57,726 bases of DNA from a bacterium TMED88 (lineage in GTDB: Bacteria; Myxococcota_A; UBA9160; UBA4427): NCBI GenBank assembly GCA_002171515.1, contig NHEP01000178.1, positions 1 to 57,726 of the forward strand, read 5' to 3'. Positions 1 to 12,466 of this stretch are shown here, one piece after another; within the stretch, counting starts at the first letter, position 1; each line of letters opens with the position of its first letter. The notes below the pieces were generated by a model. It was given only the letters and a program-made list of their open reading frames with translations. It searched no databases and had not been told where the DNA came from. The translations under genes and the position numbers were made by a program.

Positions 1-14
1 CCAATATCGATTGG

Positions 15-455
15 ATGCCCATTCGACGCCGAATCGAAACTGAAGTGGAGATTGCGGCGCCCATCGATCAGGTCCGAAAGATGCTTTTCGACGTTTCAAA
101 CTACGGGAACTGGAACCCCTACTTGGTCAAAGTCGACGGCCGCCTCGAAGCCGGGCAGAGCATCACGGCCCTCGGGCGGGGGGCCGATGGGGCCGAGATG
201 AGCATGGCGGTCGAAGTCCTCGAAGTGGGCCCCGACCAAATGCGTTGGGAAGGCGGCGCCCCGGATCGCAGCCTGTTTCTGGGCGACCATCATTTTGAAC
301 TGGAAGCCGTGAGTCCAAACCGAACGCGGTTTCGACAAAACGAAGACTTCACAGGCACCCTGATCGCCGACCTTTGGCCCGCGCAAGGGGAGCGCATCGA
401 AGACAATTTTCGGCGCATGAACGAAGGCCTTCGCCGCGCCTGCGAAAGCGGGTGA
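15..455 (+). CDS. SRPBCC-family protein (polyketide cyclase/START-like)
   Basis: A 146-residue protein whose N-terminus (about residues 6-40) reads as a SRPBCC ligand-pocket domain: a strand with IAAP, then a helix, then the N-x-W-N-P-Y pattern typical of polyketide_cyc2 proteins. The C-terminal half has the expected strands and a long final helix. Family members bind or modify small hydrophobic ligands; the ligand here cannot be read. The start is only 14 bases from the window edge and shows no clear ribosome site, so the true start could lie upstream. It runs in the same direction as the TetR gene 42 bases downstream and may share its transcript. Confidence 0.75.
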   Translation: MPIRRRIETEVEIAAPIDQVRKMLFDVSNYGNWNPYLVKVDGRLEAGQSITALGRGADGAEMSMAVEVLEVGPDQMRWEGGAPDRSLFLGDHHFELEAVSPNRTRFRQNEDFTGTLIADLWPAQGERIEDNFRRMNEGLRRACESG

Positions 456-497
456 TCCCAGACCAAAAGGCCTCGGGCCCTTTGCTATTTTTCCGCC

Positions 498-1124
498 ATG
501 GCCCAGCCGGAAGCCAAGCCTCTGACCCGTCAAGAAACCGCCGCCCGCAATCGGGAGCGGCTGTTGGACGCGGCTGCCCGGGTAATTCAGAGGTCGGGCT
601 TGGGCGGAGCCTCTTTGGAGGACATCGCGGCCGACGCGGGCCTCACCAAAGGGGCGATCTACTCCCAGTTCGACTCCAAAGAAGAGCTGCTGATCGAACT
701 CCTCGACAAGCGCTTCGAAGTGGGGCATTCAGCGCTTCGGCAAATTCTCGGCGAGAGCACACCTTTCGCGGGTCAGCTCAACCAACTCGAGAGCGAACAC
801 CGGGGCGAAAAGGATGGGGAGCCCACGCTCTCGACCCTGGAGTTAGAACTGAGCCTAGCCGCGGTTCGGCAGCCGAGGCTCCGAGAAAAGATGGTCAGCC
901 GCCAGAAGCGGTACCGAAGTCTGCTCGCCGAAGTGATCGAACAGATCGCCGCCGACCAAAAGCTTGAACTCCCGATGCGCGCCCAGGACCTCGCCATTGC
1001 CCTTTCGGCCCTCTGCGACGGTCTATTGGTCGCCGGGCTCAACGACCCCGAATCCGTGCCCGATGATCTGCTGGCGCAGTTCATCCTCTCGACGGTGATC
1101 GCCGCCTCGAAACCCAAGACCTAA
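498..1124 (+). CDS. TetR/AcrR-family transcriptional regulator
   Basis: A 208-residue protein with a TetR N-terminal DNA-binding domain at about residues 14-66. The helix-turn-helix core contains the hallmark pattern LTKGAIYSQFDSKEELL, in which the Y-x-x-F segment is nearly invariant. The remainder is helical and fits the variable ligand-binding and dimerisation domain. TetR proteins usually repress neighbouring genes and release on ligand binding. Its partner could be the SRPBCC gene just upstream, but no operator palindrome was identified, so target and ligand are unknown. Confidence 0.88.
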   Translation: MAQPEAKPLTRQETAARNRERLLDAAARVIQRSGLGGASLEDIAADAGLTKGAIYSQFDSKEELLIELLDKRFEVGHSALRQILGESTPFAGQLNQLESEHRGEKDGEPTLSTLELELSLAAVRQPRLREKMVSRQKRYRSLLAEVIEQIAADQKLELPMRAQDLAIALSALCDGLLVAGLNDPESVPDDLLAQFILSTVIAASKPKT

Positions 1125-1149
1125 CCAGGCCTCACCCCACGGAAGTGGA

Positions 1150-1332
1150 CTAGTCGTCCTCACCGGGCTCTTTGCAGACGTGGTAAACGCACTCAAGCCC
1201 TTGATCGCACGTTCCGTCAGCGAGGCAGGGCCCGCCGTAAGTCCCGCGAGATCCCATCTCAGGCTCTTGCCCTCCGCAGGCCAACAGGCCCAGCGCAAAC
1301 GCGACCGCCAACCACCCCAGTTTCAGCTTCAT
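1150..1332 (-). CDS. Small cysteine-rich lipoprotein
   Basis: A 60-residue protein chosen at the ATG at 1332 because a lysine-containing start, a hydrophobic stretch (LGWLAVAFALGLLAC) and a lipobox-like LLAC follow at once. Cys at about residue 19 would be lipidated and the rest displayed in the envelope. The mature part has four cysteines spaced C-x5-C-x5-C-x4-C within a G-P-C..DG.C..GL.CV..VC pattern. This is a small disulfide-rich module seen often in myxobacterial lipoproteins. Longer in-frame starts upstream would lose the signal peptide. Function unknown. Confidence 0.7.
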   Translation of the reverse strand: MKLKLGWLAVAFALGLLACGGQEPEMGSRGTYGGPCLADGTCDQGLECVYHVCKEPGEDD

Positions 1333-1412
1333 GCGCAGCCCCTTTCCCCGCGACCGATTCACCCGAGGTCGCCCGGTGAGGCTAGCGCAGCCCTCCCCCA
1401 CGCCGGGTGCGG

Positions 1413-2069
1413 CTAACTTCCCTGGGAGGCGGCCGCCGCCATACTGATGGCCTGCATCTGCATCATCAAGCCCATGTCCCCGGTGACCTGAATTTTCCCG
1501 CCCATAAAGGCCGCCATGGGGTCGAGGGTCCCTTCCTGCATCGCTTGGGCATCTTCGGCAGAGATGACCAGCTGCGTTTGGGGGGCATCGGGTACAGGTC
1601 CGGGCCCCAGCTTGAAACCCGTCGCCCAGTCGCCGCCCTCGCCCCCTTGGACCACGATGCGAATCAGCCCGTCCAGCGCGCCCAGTTGATCGAGCGCCGC
1701 GGCACTTGGAACCGCCGAGCCGGCGCCCGGGCCTTGGCCCGGGCCGGGGGCCTGCCCACCGCCCTTGAAGAGCTCGGCGGCCTGGGCTCCGAACACGCCC
1801 CCGCGTCCCTCCCAAAGCGCGCCTCGCCAATCCTCGACGGTCTGAACCAGGGTAAACGGCGTGGCCTCCCGAGATCCGGACTCCACCTTCAGGCCTCCCG
1901 GGCGAATATGAATCACCCACTCGCCGCCACCGTCCCCTTCCAGCTTGACCCCGAGCTGGACATCCACGTCTCCAGCGGCCTCCGCGACGCCGGCCTCCGC
2001 CATGGCAGCCGGGACAAATTCTTCCATGAACTCCTGGGGAGAGATCGGTGAAGCGGGAAAATCGGCCAA
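1413..2069 (-). CDS. SCP2 sterol-binding domain protein
   Basis: A 218-residue protein. The C-terminal part (about residues 150-215) matches the SCP2 fold: a V-I-S-A-EDAQAM segment, then D-PMAAFMGGKIQVTGDMGLMMQMQ. This G-K-[IL]-x-[IV]-x-G-D pattern is the classic SCP2 signature. The N-terminal half also looks SCP2-like, so this may be a tandem or expanded domain. Such proteins bind lipids or acyl-CoA non-specifically. The start is a TTG at 2069 with a good GGAGG eight bases upstream. A Gly/Pro-rich linker sits near residues 103-120. The lipoprotein gene follows about 80 bases downstream on the same strand. Confidence 0.75.
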   Translation of the reverse strand: MADFPASPISPQEFMEEFVPAAMAEAGVAEAAGDVDVQLGVKLEGDGGGEWVIHIRPGGLKVESGSREATPFTLVQTVEDWRGALWEGRGGVFGAQAAELFKGGGQAPGPGQGPGAGSAVPSAAALDQLGALDGLIRIVVQGGEGGDWATGFKLGPGPVPDAPQTQLVISAEDAQAMQEGTLDPMAAFMGGKIQVTGDMGLMMQMQAISMAAAASQGS

Positions 2070-2170
2070 GGGTCTAACCTCCGTTCGAATGGGTGATGCA
2101 GTCTGCGGAGTCTAGCAGCGCCACACAGGGAGAAAGCGGCCTGTGACTGTTCACCGCGATGCGGCGCCGG

Positions 2171-2248
2171 TGGTGGGCGTGCACGGATTCGAACCGCGGA
2201 CCCTCTCGGTGTAAACGAGATGCTCTAGACCAGCTGAGCTACACGCCC
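2171..2248 (-). tRNA. tRNA-Val (anticodon TAC)
   Basis: The reverse strand folds as a full cloverleaf. The acceptor stem is GGGCGTG with CACGCCC, and the D-arm reads TAGCTCAGCTGG. The anticodon stem TCTCG/CGAGA encloses a TTTACAC loop with anticodon TAC. The T-arm carries GGTTCGAATCC. The 3' CCA is encoded. It lies 49 bases downstream of lon on the same strand and may be co-transcribed with it. Confidence 0.96.
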
Positions 2249-2297
2249 GATCCGGTGAGCGCGAAGCAGGTGACCCCGCCCCTGCGCCCTTCGGTTT

Positions 2298-4790
<2,493 letters not shown>

Positions 4791-4869
4791 GAAACCTGGA
4801 TCCTCTCTTTCTTTTGAACTTCGGCCGGACTGTGTGAGGGGTCTCCTCTCGGCCGATTCAACGAGTGCT

Positions 4870-6117
4870 TTAGGCGGACTCTGCCTCGCTCTTGTAGACC
4901 AGCAGAGGGGGGGCGCCTTGCGTAATCACTTCTTCGTTCACCACGCACTCTTCGACGTCATCTCTCGAAGGCAATTCGTACATCATGTCCAGCATCGCCC
5001 CCTCAAGAATCGCTCGCAGACCGCGCGCGCCCGAACGTTGATTGAGTGCTTTCGCCGCAACAGCATGCAGTGCTCCTTCGGTAAACCGAAGCCGTACGTC
5101 TTCAAACTCGAAAAGTTTCTGATACTGCTTCACCAGCGCATTCTTCGGCCGGGTCAAAATGTCAATCAAGGCTTCCTCGTTCAACTCGGTCAAGGTCGCG
5201 ACCACGGGCAAACGACCAATGAATTCGGGGATCAGGCCAAAATGCAGCAAGTCTTCTGCCTCGACCCCGCTCAACAATTCGCCTTTCCGCCGATCGCTAC
5301 TCTTCTGAATATCGGCACCAAAGCCGAGTCCCTTCACCCCGATTCGACGCTCGATGATTTTCTCGAGGCCCACAAAGGCTCCACCACACAGAAAGAGGAT
5401 GTTTGAAGTGTCCACTTGCAGAAATTCCTGCTGAGGATGCTTCCGGCCTCCCTTCGGGGGGACGCTCGCCATGGTGCCCTCGATAATTTTCAAGAGCGCT
5501 TGCTGAACCCCTTCTCCTGAGACGTCTCGGGTAATCGAGGGGTTCTCGCTCTTTCGGGCAATTTTGTCGATTTCATCGATGTAGATGATCCCCTGCTGGG
5601 CCCGCTCCACATCGTAGTTGGCGGCCTGTAGCAGATTTAAAACTATGTTCTCGACATCCTCGCCCACGTACCCCGCCTCGGTCAGCGTTGTCGCATCGGC
5701 GATGGTGAAGGGAACGTCTAGCACTCGGGCCAAGGTCTGGGCCAGCAAGGTCTTCCCGCAGCCCGTTGGGCCGAGCAACAGAATGTTGGCCTTCTGTAGC
5801 TCCACGTCGCCGATCAGAGCTCCGCTTTCGATCCGTCGGTAATGGTTATGGACCGCGACGGAGAGCGTCTTCTTGGCGCCCTCTTGGCCAATCACGTACT
5901 CGTCGAGTGCCTCTTTAATTTCCTTCGGCTTGAGAACTTTCGAACTGCCGGTCGACGCCTCTTCCTGACCATACTCTTCGGCGATGATGTCGTTGCACAG
6001 CTCAATGCACTCGTCGCAGATGTACACGGTGGGCCCAGCGATGAGCTTCTTCACTTCCTTCTGGCTCTTTCCGCAGAAAGAGCAAGAGAGATTGGCATTG
6101 TCCTCGCGTTTCTTCAT
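4870..6117 (-). CDS. clpX: ATP-dependent Clp protease ATP-binding subunit ClpX
   Basis: A 415-residue AAA+ unfoldase that feeds substrates to ClpP. The N-terminal zinc-binding domain has Cys12, Cys15, Cys34 and Cys37. The AAA+ domain carries Walker A GPTGCGKT at 116-123 and Walker [10 protein letters not shown]. The IGF-type ClpP-docking loop appears as IGV/LGF in [13 protein letters not shown]. The RSGARGLR sensor-2 motif is present near the C-terminus. Length and order are normal. It starts 20 bases after clpP, with AGGAG just upstream of the ATG, so clpP and clpX are almost certainly one transcript. Confidence 0.98.
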   Translation of the reverse strand: MKKREDNANLSCSFCGKSQKEVKKLIAGPTVYICDECIELCNDIIAEEYGQEEASTGSSKVLKPKEIKEALDEYVIGQEGAKKTLSVAVHNHYRRIESGALIGDVELQKANILLLGPTGCGKTLLAQTLARVLDVPFTIADATTLTEAGYVGEDVENIVLNLLQAANYDVERAQQGIIYIDEIDKIARKSENPSITRDVSGEGVQQALLKIIEGTMASVPPKGGRKHPQQEFLQVDTSNILFLCGGAFVGLEKIIERRIGVKGLGFGADIQKSSDRRKGELLSGVEAEDLLHFGLIPEFIGRLPVVATLTELNEEALIDILTRPKNALVKQYQKLFEFEDVRLRFTEGALHAVAAKALNQRSGARGLRAILEGAMLDMMYELPSRDDVEECVVNEEVITQGAPPLLVYKSEAESA

Positions 6118-6137
6118 CGACTCCTGACCCCGCCGAT

Positions 6138-6761
6138 CTATTCGGCCTCTGACGAGCTGGATGAATCCGACTCGGCCCTCGGCCTAGCCGACATCACCTG
6201 ATCCACGATCCCATACTTCATCGCCTCCTCCGAGCTCATATAGTAATCCCGCTCGGTGTCGATGGCGATCTGTTCGAGAGACTGCCCGCTGAGTACCGCA
6301 AGAATTTCATTCATTCTCTCGCGTAGGCTCAAAATTTCGCGGGCTTGAATATCAATATCGGAGGCTTGACCACGCGCGCCCCCCATGGGCTGGTGAATCA
6401 TCACCCGGGCGTTCGTCAGAGCCGTTCGCTTGCCCGGCTCTCCCGCCGCGAGGAGCCATGCCCCCATCGACGCCGCCTGCCCGATACAGGTGGTGGTAAT
6501 GTGCGGCCGCACAAAACACATGGTGTCGTAAATCGCGAGGCCCGCGGTCACTGAACCGCCCGGTGAGTTGATGTAGAGATGAATGTCCTGATCAGGGTTA
6601 TCAGCTTCCAAGAAGAGCAATTGTGCCACCACGACGTTGGCGACATCATCATTGATCTCGGTCCCGAGGAAAATCACCCGATCCCGGAGGAGTCGAGAAT
6701 AGATATCGAAGACGCGTTCGCCGCGCTGGCTCTGCTCGATCACATACGGAATCACGGCCAT
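6138..6761 (-). CDS. clpP: ATP-dependent Clp protease proteolytic subunit ClpP
   Basis: A 207-residue self-compartmentalising serine protease that forms a double heptamer and works with ClpX. The catalytic triad is visible: Ser98 in GQAASMGAW, His123 in MIHQP and Asp172 in TERDYYMS. The N-terminal axial loop ([13 protein letters not shown]) and the handle region are also canonical. It sits between tig (333 bases upstream) and clpX (20 bases downstream). Confidence 0.98.
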   Translation of the reverse strand: MAVIPYVIEQSQRGERVFDIYSRLLRDRVIFLGTEINDDVANVVVAQLLFLEADNPDQDIHLYINSPGGSVTAGLAIYDTMCFVRPHITTTCIGQAASMGAWLLAAGEPGKRTALTNARVMIHQPMGGARGQASDIDIQAREILSLRERMNEILAVLSGQSLEQIAIDTERDYYMSSEEAMKYGIVDQVMSARPRAESDSSSSSEAE

Positions 6762-6998
6762 CGGTCTGAACCTGTTCCCCTCTCACTCTGATTGTGTGTA
6801 CGGGCTTTCCCGTTCACGGTGGTAACCGCCATCCCGAGCTGCTCCCTCGCGACGGCCCTTCTAGAGAATAACGCGTGAAACGCGCGGTCACCGCCACACC
6901 CCCCAAGGCGCGATGATTAACCTCTCTGGGAGAATGATCCGCCACTCTCCGGCCCTTGGCAAGCAAACCCACCGCCAAAATACTGGGCATCAAGCCGG

Positions 6999-7030
6999 CC
7001 GCTTTCCCTCGGACACTGTCCGGGAAGCGG
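6999..7030 (-). other. Long hairpin in the tig-clpP intergenic region
   Basis: The gap between tig and clpP (6762-7095) holds no convincing gene. Within it, CCGCTTTCCC and GGGAAGCGG pair with one bulged T, and the inner GGAC/GTCC pair extends the stem. No T-run follows on the reverse strand, so it is not a classic intrinsic terminator. It could be an RNA-processing or stability element between two differently expressed genes. The clpP promoter probably lies in the rest of this gap, but no strong -35/-10 pair was found. Confidence 0.4.
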
Positions 7031-7095
7031 AGCACACCGCAGGGCGGGGCCATCGACTCAGCGGAGGTTCGAAAGAAGATGCAATTCCAGCACCT

Positions 7096-8463
7096 TCAAG
7101 CCTGCGTTTGCGAATCTTCTTCAGCCTCGGCGGGCACGTCTTCAATGGTCGCCTGCTCGGCCAGCCAAGAATAGGCCTTCTGCTCGAGAAGCTCCTGCTC
7201 GATCGCGGGCAGCCAGCCCTGTTGCGCTGCCATCGTGCGGAGCATATCGACTTCCATTCCTTGGGCCTGCGCCATCTCTTCGAGACGGGCATCCACCTCC
7301 GGTTCCGAAGCAGAGAGCGCCTGGTCTGTCACGATTTTCTCGATCAAAAAGCCCTCACGAACGCGACGCTCTGCGGTGGGCCGCCCTTCTTCTTGCATAC
7401 GTTGCATCTGCTGCTGAATCACGTCGTCCGGGACACGCCCCTGAAACTGATCGTACATCTGCTTCATCTGACCCTGAAGTTGGCGTTCAACCACGCCGGG
7501 GGGAACCTCAAACTCCGTGAGGGCGATCAGCGACTCAACCAGGGACTCGTGGAGGGATCGTTCCGAGGCTCGCTCCTGCTCTGCGAGATGGTCGGACTCA
7601 ATCTTTGCTCGCAGCTCCTCAATCGTCTCGAACTCGCCCGCATCCTTCGCCAACTCATCATCCACGTCCGGCAGTTCCCTGCGGCGAACCGCAGACACTT
7701 GACAGTCGAACACCGCCTCTTGACCCGAAATTTCGGCCGGCCCGTAGTCCTCGGGAAAAGTCACCGTCACCTGCCGATCCTGACCGGCTTGGACACCCAT
7801 CAACTGGTCCTCAAATCCGGGCACCATAGTGCCCGTCCCCAAGCGCAGGTCGACCCCCTTGGCGGTCCCGCCCTGAAACAATTCTTCGCCAATCCGGCCC
7901 TCAAAGTCGAGAGTGAGAACGTGGTCGGTCGCCGCCTCAGTTCCCTCCGGTTCCTCGATGAGTTTGACATGATGCTCTCGAATTTTCTCGATCTCAGCCT
8001 CGACGGCCGCAACCGGTGGTTCGACTTCCGGCCGCCTGCCCTGAACAGCCGAGAGGTCTTCAGGCAATTCAATTTCGGGCTTCACCTCAATGCGAGCGGT
8101 GTATCGAAAGACCTCGCCGGAGACCGGCGACTCTGCGTCGATATCGGGCTCGCTGATCGGCGTCACCTCGGCGCGCTCGATTGCCGTCGCGAGGGTTTCC
8201 GAGACCAGGGTCCGCTCAACCTCACTCGGCATGCTGGCACCGTACATCCGCTCAAGGACCGAACGAGGTACCTTTCCGGGCCTGAACCCCTTGACCCGTG
8301 CCCCGCGACGAAGCCCGTCATAGGCTCGGTCGAAGGCCTGGCTCACCCGTTGTCCATCGACTTCAACCCGAACACTGCGAACGACCGCGCTCGTCTCTGA
8401 GCACTCTACGGTGATGTCGTCTGATTTCTTCTCGGCTGCCTCGGCCATACTGCTCATCCTCAT
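7096..8463 (-). CDS. tig: Trigger factor, ribosome-associated chaperone
   Basis: A 455-residue peptidyl-prolyl isomerase and chaperone that binds ribosome protein uL23 at the exit tunnel. The N-terminal ribosome-binding domain carries the signature GFRPGKVPRSVLE (about residues 60-72). The middle FKBP domain (about 165-250) includes a VTVTFPEDYG segment. The C-terminal region (about 260-430) is helical. There are three near-adjacent ATG codons at the start (8463, 8457, 8448), none with a decisive ribosome site, so the start is uncertain by a few residues. It heads the tig-clpP-clpX-lon block. Confidence 0.96.
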   Translation of the reverse strand: MRMSSMAEAAEKKSDDITVECSETSAVVRSVRVEVDGQRVSQAFDRAYDGLRRGARVKGFRPGKVPRSVLERMYGASMPSEVERTLVSETLATAIERAEVTPISEPDIDAESPVSGEVFRYTARIEVKPEIELPEDLSAVQGRRPEVEPPVAAVEAEIEKIREHHVKLIEEPEGTEAATDHVLTLDFEGRIGEELFQGGTAKGVDLRLGTGTMVPGFEDQLMGVQAGQDRQVTVTFPEDYGPAEISGQEAVFDCQVSAVRRRELPDVDDELAKDAGEFETIEELRAKIESDHLAEQERASERSLHESLVESLIALTEFEVPPGVVERQLQGQMKQMYDQFQGRVPDDVIQQQMQRMQEEGRPTAERRVREGFLIEKIVTDQALSASEPEVDARLEEMAQAQGMEVDMLRTMAAQQGWLPAIEQELLEQKAYSWLAEQATIEDVPAEAEEDSQTQA

Positions 8464-8531
8464 CTCTCGGAAGCTTTGCTGCTTCCCCGCTAGTTCCTCA
8501 ATGGGCCTACCTGGGACACGGTCGCAATGGG

Positions 8532-8613
8532 TACCGGGGACAGGACTCGAACCTGCACGCCCGAAGGACGGTGGCTCCTAAAGCCACTGCGTCTACCATT
8601 CCGCCACCCCGGC
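8532..8613 (-). tRNA. tRNA-Leu (anticodon TAG)
   Basis: A class II tRNA with a short variable arm (CGTCCTTCGGGCG). The acceptor stem is GCCGGGG/CCCCGGT. The anticodon stem GTGGC/GCCAC encloses TTTAGGA, giving anticodon TAG, which reads CUA and other CUN leucine codons. The T-arm is GGTTCGAGTCC. The 3' CCA is not encoded (ACCC follows the stem), unlike the other two tRNAs here. It lies about 70 bases upstream of tig on the same strand. Confidence 0.96.
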
Positions 8614-8714
8614 CCATTCACCCGGGAGAGTAGCGATCAACGGCGCCCTCGCCGTCCCGAGGCGATCCGACCGTCCTCGCCTCAGATCACCCGTTCCCCG
8701 ACCGGGGGAAGTCA
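8614..8714 (-). other. Hairpin-rich spacer between tRNA-Lys and tRNA-Leu
   Basis: This 101-base spacer contains three small perfect stems: ACGGCG/CGCCGT, GAGGCG/CGCCTC and TTCCCC/GGGGAA. None is followed by a T-run. They probably serve processing of a tRNA-Lys/tRNA-Leu precursor, which is inference from their position. Confidence 0.35.
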
Positions 8715-8790
8715 TGGTGAGCGCGCAGGGAATCGAACCCTGAACCTAGGGATTAAGAGTCCCTTGCTCTGCCAATTGAGCTACGCGCCC
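8715..8790 (-). tRNA. tRNA-Lys (anticodon CTT)
   Basis: A complete cloverleaf on the reverse strand. The acceptor stem is GGGCGCG/CGCGCTC with one G-T pair. The D-arm reads TAGCTCAATTGG. The anticodon stem AGGGA/TCCCT encloses CTCTTAA with anticodon CTT. The T-arm is GGTTCGATTCC. The 3' CCA is encoded. Confidence 0.96.
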
Positions 8791-8855
8791 GGGCGGACGT
8801 TAGCCAGCCTCGTCGCGCGGGCAAGCCCCGGAGACTATTCCAGCGTGCTTCGAGC

Positions 8856-11800
8856 TTAGTCGGCACCGCCCGTCTCTGATCCATAGCCCCCCCCGCCCGG
8901 TGTCTCGATGACCAGAACGTCACCCGCCTCCAAGTCTTCGGAGACCTTGCCGGAAAGCAGCTCGACCTGTCCCGAATGCCGCTCAATCCGGTCGCTTCCC
9001 GCTCTGCCCGGCCGCCCGCCCGCCAGGCCCCAAGGCTGCACCGTGCGCCGTTCAGCCAAGAGACTCATCGTCACCGGAGCCAAAAACCGATACCGCCGAA
9101 TCAATCCGTCTCCCCCGCGGTTCTGCCCGGCCCCACCCGAGCCTTGGCGCAGAGCAAACGCCTCCAGCCGCACGGGGTAGCGGGCCTCCAGCACCTCGGG
9201 GTCGGTGATCCGGGTATTGGTCATATGGGTGTGCACCCCGGAGGCCCCTGCGTAGCCCGGGCCGGCCCCGGCCCCGCCTCCAATTGTTTCGTAGTAGCCG
9301 AAGTCAGCATCCCCGAAGGTCAGGTTATTCATCGTCCCTTGGCTTGCAGCCGCGAGACCGAGCGCGCCAAGCAGGACATCCACAACTCGCTGGGAGGTTT
9401 CCACGTTGCCGCCCACGACAGCCGAACCGCCCGGGGGATCCAGCAACGAGCCCGGACGAATCGTGAGCCGAACGGGATCCAAACAGCCACCATTGAGCGG
9501 AATCGGAGCCGCCACCATCGACCGAAGCACGTACAGCAAAGCAGCTTGGACCACAGCGGGTGGGGCGTTCAAATTGCCCTCACAAGCATCTCCGGTTTCG
9601 AAAAAATCGACATGCATCCGCTCGCCCTCGATTTGAATCTTGACCGCAACTTCGATCCCATCATCCATCTGATCACGAAAGCGATACTCACCATCCGCCA
9701 ACGCTCCGATTTCCGAGGCCACTCGGCCGGCGGCGGCGGACTGCAGTTGACCCATAGTGGCAGCAACAGCGGCCCGGCCCTGCTCCGCCACAAAATCCTG
9801 AAGCAGTCTCTCACCTATTCGATTCGCCGCCACCATCGCGATCAAGTCAGAGACGTTGTCGTCGGGGCAACGAGCGGGATACGGCGCATCCGAGAGCGCA
9901 TGCCTCAGGTCGTCTTCCTGGAAGCGGCCTGACTTCACCAGTCGAAATGGAGAAAGGACCACGCCCTCTTCGTTGAGGGTCCGAGAGTCGGGAGGCATCG
10001 ACCCCGGAGTCCTGCCTCCGAGATCCGCGTGATGCCCTCGGCTCGCCACAAAGAACTCGGGGCCTGAAGCCCCATCGACGAAGACCGGCGTCACCACAGT
10101 GACATCCGGAAGATGAGAACCCCCCTGGAAAGGGTCGTTGGTGACGACGGCGTCCCCTGTCTCCAACGAAGAGAATTGTTCTTGCACCGCCCGGACCGTC
10201 GCCCCCATAGCCCCGAGGTGCACAGGAATGTGCGGGGCATTGGCCACCAGGCCGCCCCGCCGATCAAAAACCGCGCAGGAATAGTCCAACCGTTCTTTGA
10301 TGTTTGCGGAAACCGCAGTGTTTCGGAGAACCGCGCCCATTTGTTCGGCCATCGACATAAAGCGATTTCCAAACACCTCAAGGCGAATGGGATCGGCCCG
10401 CTCGATGTCGCGAACCATTCGGCCGCTAGGGGGACCTTGCCGATCTTCCAAATCGAAAAGCCCGTCGTCGGCTACCCGCAATCGGAACCCGGGATCCAAA
10501 ACCACGGTTCCCGTGGCCTCGAGGATCAAAGCTGGCCCCTGAAAGGATTGTCCGACCCGCAGATCCTCTCGGTGATAGACCGCAGCGGCCTGACGCCCCC
10601 CCTCTTCGAAATAAACCGATTCGAAGCGCCGGGGTGGGGGCAAGGGGGGCCCATCCAATCCCTCACCGGGAGGCGGCTCAACGGTCTCAGACTCGAGGAC
10701 GCGCACGCGAGCGGTCACGGCCTCAACCGGATGGCCAGGGCGTTGATACCCGAAACGACGCTCGTGTTCAGCCGCGAAAGCATCGAGCCAAGCCGCACCT
10801 GAAGCGGCGTTCTCCGGCTCTCGAAGCGTGAGCGGCGCCTCGGTCCCTTGATACCGAAGGTCCAACCAGCGTTCCGCCCTCAGAGATCCCCGCGCGGCCC
10901 CCACGAGCGCCGACCGGCCAGCTTCCTCGAGTCCCTCAAACAGCATGCTGATCTCTCGGGAAAGGCGGCCCTGGAGGAGCGGCGCACGGCCGGCGTCGTG
11001 TTCGCCATCCCAGCTCACCGCGGCTTGGCCGATCCCATAGGCCGAGAGCAGCCCAGCCAGCGGGTGCAACAGAACCCGCTTCATTCCGAGGCGGCGAGCC
11101 AGCGCACACACATGCTGGCCCCCCGCCCCACCGAAGCCCACCAGCACATGCTCGCGGGGGTCGACCCCTCGAGCCACCGAGATCTGGGTCATGGCCTCCG
11201 CCATACTGGCGTTGGCGACCTCAACAAAGCCCGCTGCTACCTCGTCGGCCGACATGGAAAATCCAGCAGCCTTCAAGCGCCCGTGTAAACGAGAAAGCGC
11301 CCGAAGCGGCGCTTCTCTGTCCAGCGGGAAGGGAAAGCGGTCGGGCTGAACTCGACCCAGCAGTAAATTGATATCGGTGAGCGCAAGGTCATCCGAGGCA
11401 TCGGCCCGCCCATAACACAGCGGCCCCGGTTCTGAACCCGCACTCTCCGGACCGACCGTTAAACGAAACCCATCAAACCGACAAAGCGAACCGCCCCCAG
11501 CCGCCACAGTATGAATCTGAAGCATCGGCGCACGGACGCAGATCCCGGCCACCCGACTTTCAAATGATCGCTCGACCTCTCCGTCACGAATCAGGGAAAC
11601 ATCCGTGGACGTACCCCCCATATCGAAGCCAATGGCGTGCACCGCCCCGGCCCGAGCAGCCACCCGGGCCGCCGCCACGACGCCCCCCGCCGGTCCAGAC
11701 AAAAGCGCTCGCGGCCCCCGAAAACCGGATGCATCAATCAAGCCTCCCGAAGACTGCATAAAAAGAAGATCAGCCTGGGGAAGCGCAGAGGCCAGCCGCC

Positions 11801-12458
11801 CTACATGACTTCGAAGCAAGGGCGTCAAATAAGCGTCCGCTACGGTCGTTTCCGCCCGAGCGAGAAAGCCCATCTCCCGAGCGACTTCGTGGGAGCAGAC
11901 GACGTCTTCGAACCCGCAAGCCTCAGCGACGCGCCGCACCCGCTCCTCGGCCTCCGGGAACGCGTAAGCATGCATGCCCGTCACCGCGACCGATTCGGCG
12001 CCTGCCGCGCGGACCACTCGGAGCCGCTTCCCTAAGTCGGCCTCGTCAAACGCCGATACCGACTGCCCCTCTGCCGAGATCCGCCCCACCCACTCAACAT
12101 TCCACTCCGCCAGCGGCGAGGGCCTCTCGATTCTTAGATCGAATAGATCCGGGCGCTCCTGCGTGCCGATCGCGAGAACGTCGCCGAGTCCCTGATCGGT
12201 GACCCAAACCGTCGGCTGGCCTCGACGCTCCAGCAGCGCATTGGTGGCGACCGTCGAGCCCAGTCTCACTCTGCAGCGAGGCAGCGCGGTATCCGAATCC
12301 GTCACGCCGACTTCGCGCTGCCAGAGCTCCCGAATAGCTCGGAGCGGCGCGTCTTCGTCTGAGAGCAGCTTGTGGACCACAAGCTTTCCGTCTGGTGTAC
12401 GACCAATGCAATCGGTGAAGGTTCCTCCCCGATCAATCCAGAATTCCCACATCCCCAT
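8856..12458 (-). CDS. 5-oxoprolinase / hydantoinase HyuA-HyuB fusion
   Basis: A 1200-residue single-chain fusion of the HyuA and HyuB families, as in eukaryotic-type ATP-dependent 5-oxoprolinase (5-oxo-L-proline + ATP to L-glutamate). The HyuA half (about 1-680) opens with the phosphate-binding [12 protein letters not shown] and has the second ATPase motif [13 protein letters not shown]. The HyuB half (about 690-1200) starts at [12 protein letters not shown] and contains [24 protein letters not shown] and a terminal [11 protein letters not shown]. Related enzymes cleave hydantoins or carboxylate acetone, so the substrate is not certain. Start is ATG at 12458, eight bases after the murJ-like stop, as the last gene of an apparent operon. 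Confidence 0.9.
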   Translation of the reverse strand: MGMWEFWIDRGGTFTDCIGRTPDGKLVVHKLLSDEDAPLRAIRELWQREVGVTDSDTALPRCRVRLGSTVATNALLERRGQPTVWVTDQGLGDVLAIGTQERPDLFDLRIERPSPLAEWNVEWVGRISAEGQSVSAFDEADLGKRLRVVRAAGAESVAVTGMHAYAFPEAEERVRRVAEACGFEDVVCSHEVAREMGFLARAETTVADAYLTPLLRSHVGRLASALPQADLLFMQSSGGLIDASGFRGPRALLSGPAGGVVAAARVAARAGAVHAIGFDMGGTSTDVSLIRDGEVERSFESRVAGICVRAPMLQIHTVAAGGGSLCRFDGFRLTVGPESAGSEPGPLCYGRADASDDLALTDINLLLGRVQPDRFPFPLDREAPLRALSRLHGRLKAAGFSMSADEVAAGFVEVANASMAEAMTQISVARGVDPREHVLVGFGGAGGQHVCALARRLGMKRVLLHPLAGLLSAYGIGQAAVSWDGEHDAGRAPLLQGRLSREISMLFEGLEEAGRSALVGAARGSLRAERWLDLRYQGTEAPLTLREPENAASGAAWLDAFAAEHERRFGYQRPGHPVEAVTARVRVLESETVEPPPGEGLDGPPLPPPRRFESVYFEEGGRQAAAVYHREDLRVGQSFQGPALILEATGTVVLDPGFRLRVADDGLFDLEDRQGPPSGRMVRDIERADPIRLEVFGNRFMSMAEQMGAVLRNTAVSANIKERLDYSCAVFDRRGGLVANAPHIPVHLGAMGATVRAVQEQFSSLETGDAVVTNDPFQGGSHLPDVTVVTPVFVDGASGPEFFVASRGHHADLGGRTPGSMPPDSRTLNEEGVVLSPFRLVKSGRFQEDDLRHALSDAPYPARCPDDNVSDLIAMVAANRIGERLLQDFVAEQGRAAVAATMGQLQSAAAGRVASEIGALADGEYRFRDQMDDGIEVAVKIQIEGERMHVDFFETGDACEGNLNAPPAVVQAALLYVLRSMVAAPIPLNGGCLDPVRLTIRPGSLLDPPGGSAVVGGNVETSQRVVDVLLGALGLAAASQGTMNNLTFGDADFGYYETIGGGAGAGPGYAGASGVHTHMTNTRITDPEVLEARYPVRLEAFALRQGSGGAGQNRGGDGLIRRYRFLAPVTMSLLAERRTVQPWGLAGGRPGRAGSDRIERHSGQVELLSGKVSEDLEAGDVLVIETPGGGGYGSETGGAD

Positions 12459-12466
12459 ATCGTTCT

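Noticed and set aside
6913-8400. A 495-codon open frame on the forward strand across tig
   Set aside because: It is antisense to a clear trigger factor gene, is His/Arg/Leu-rich with no domain, and arises from high-GC third-position bias.
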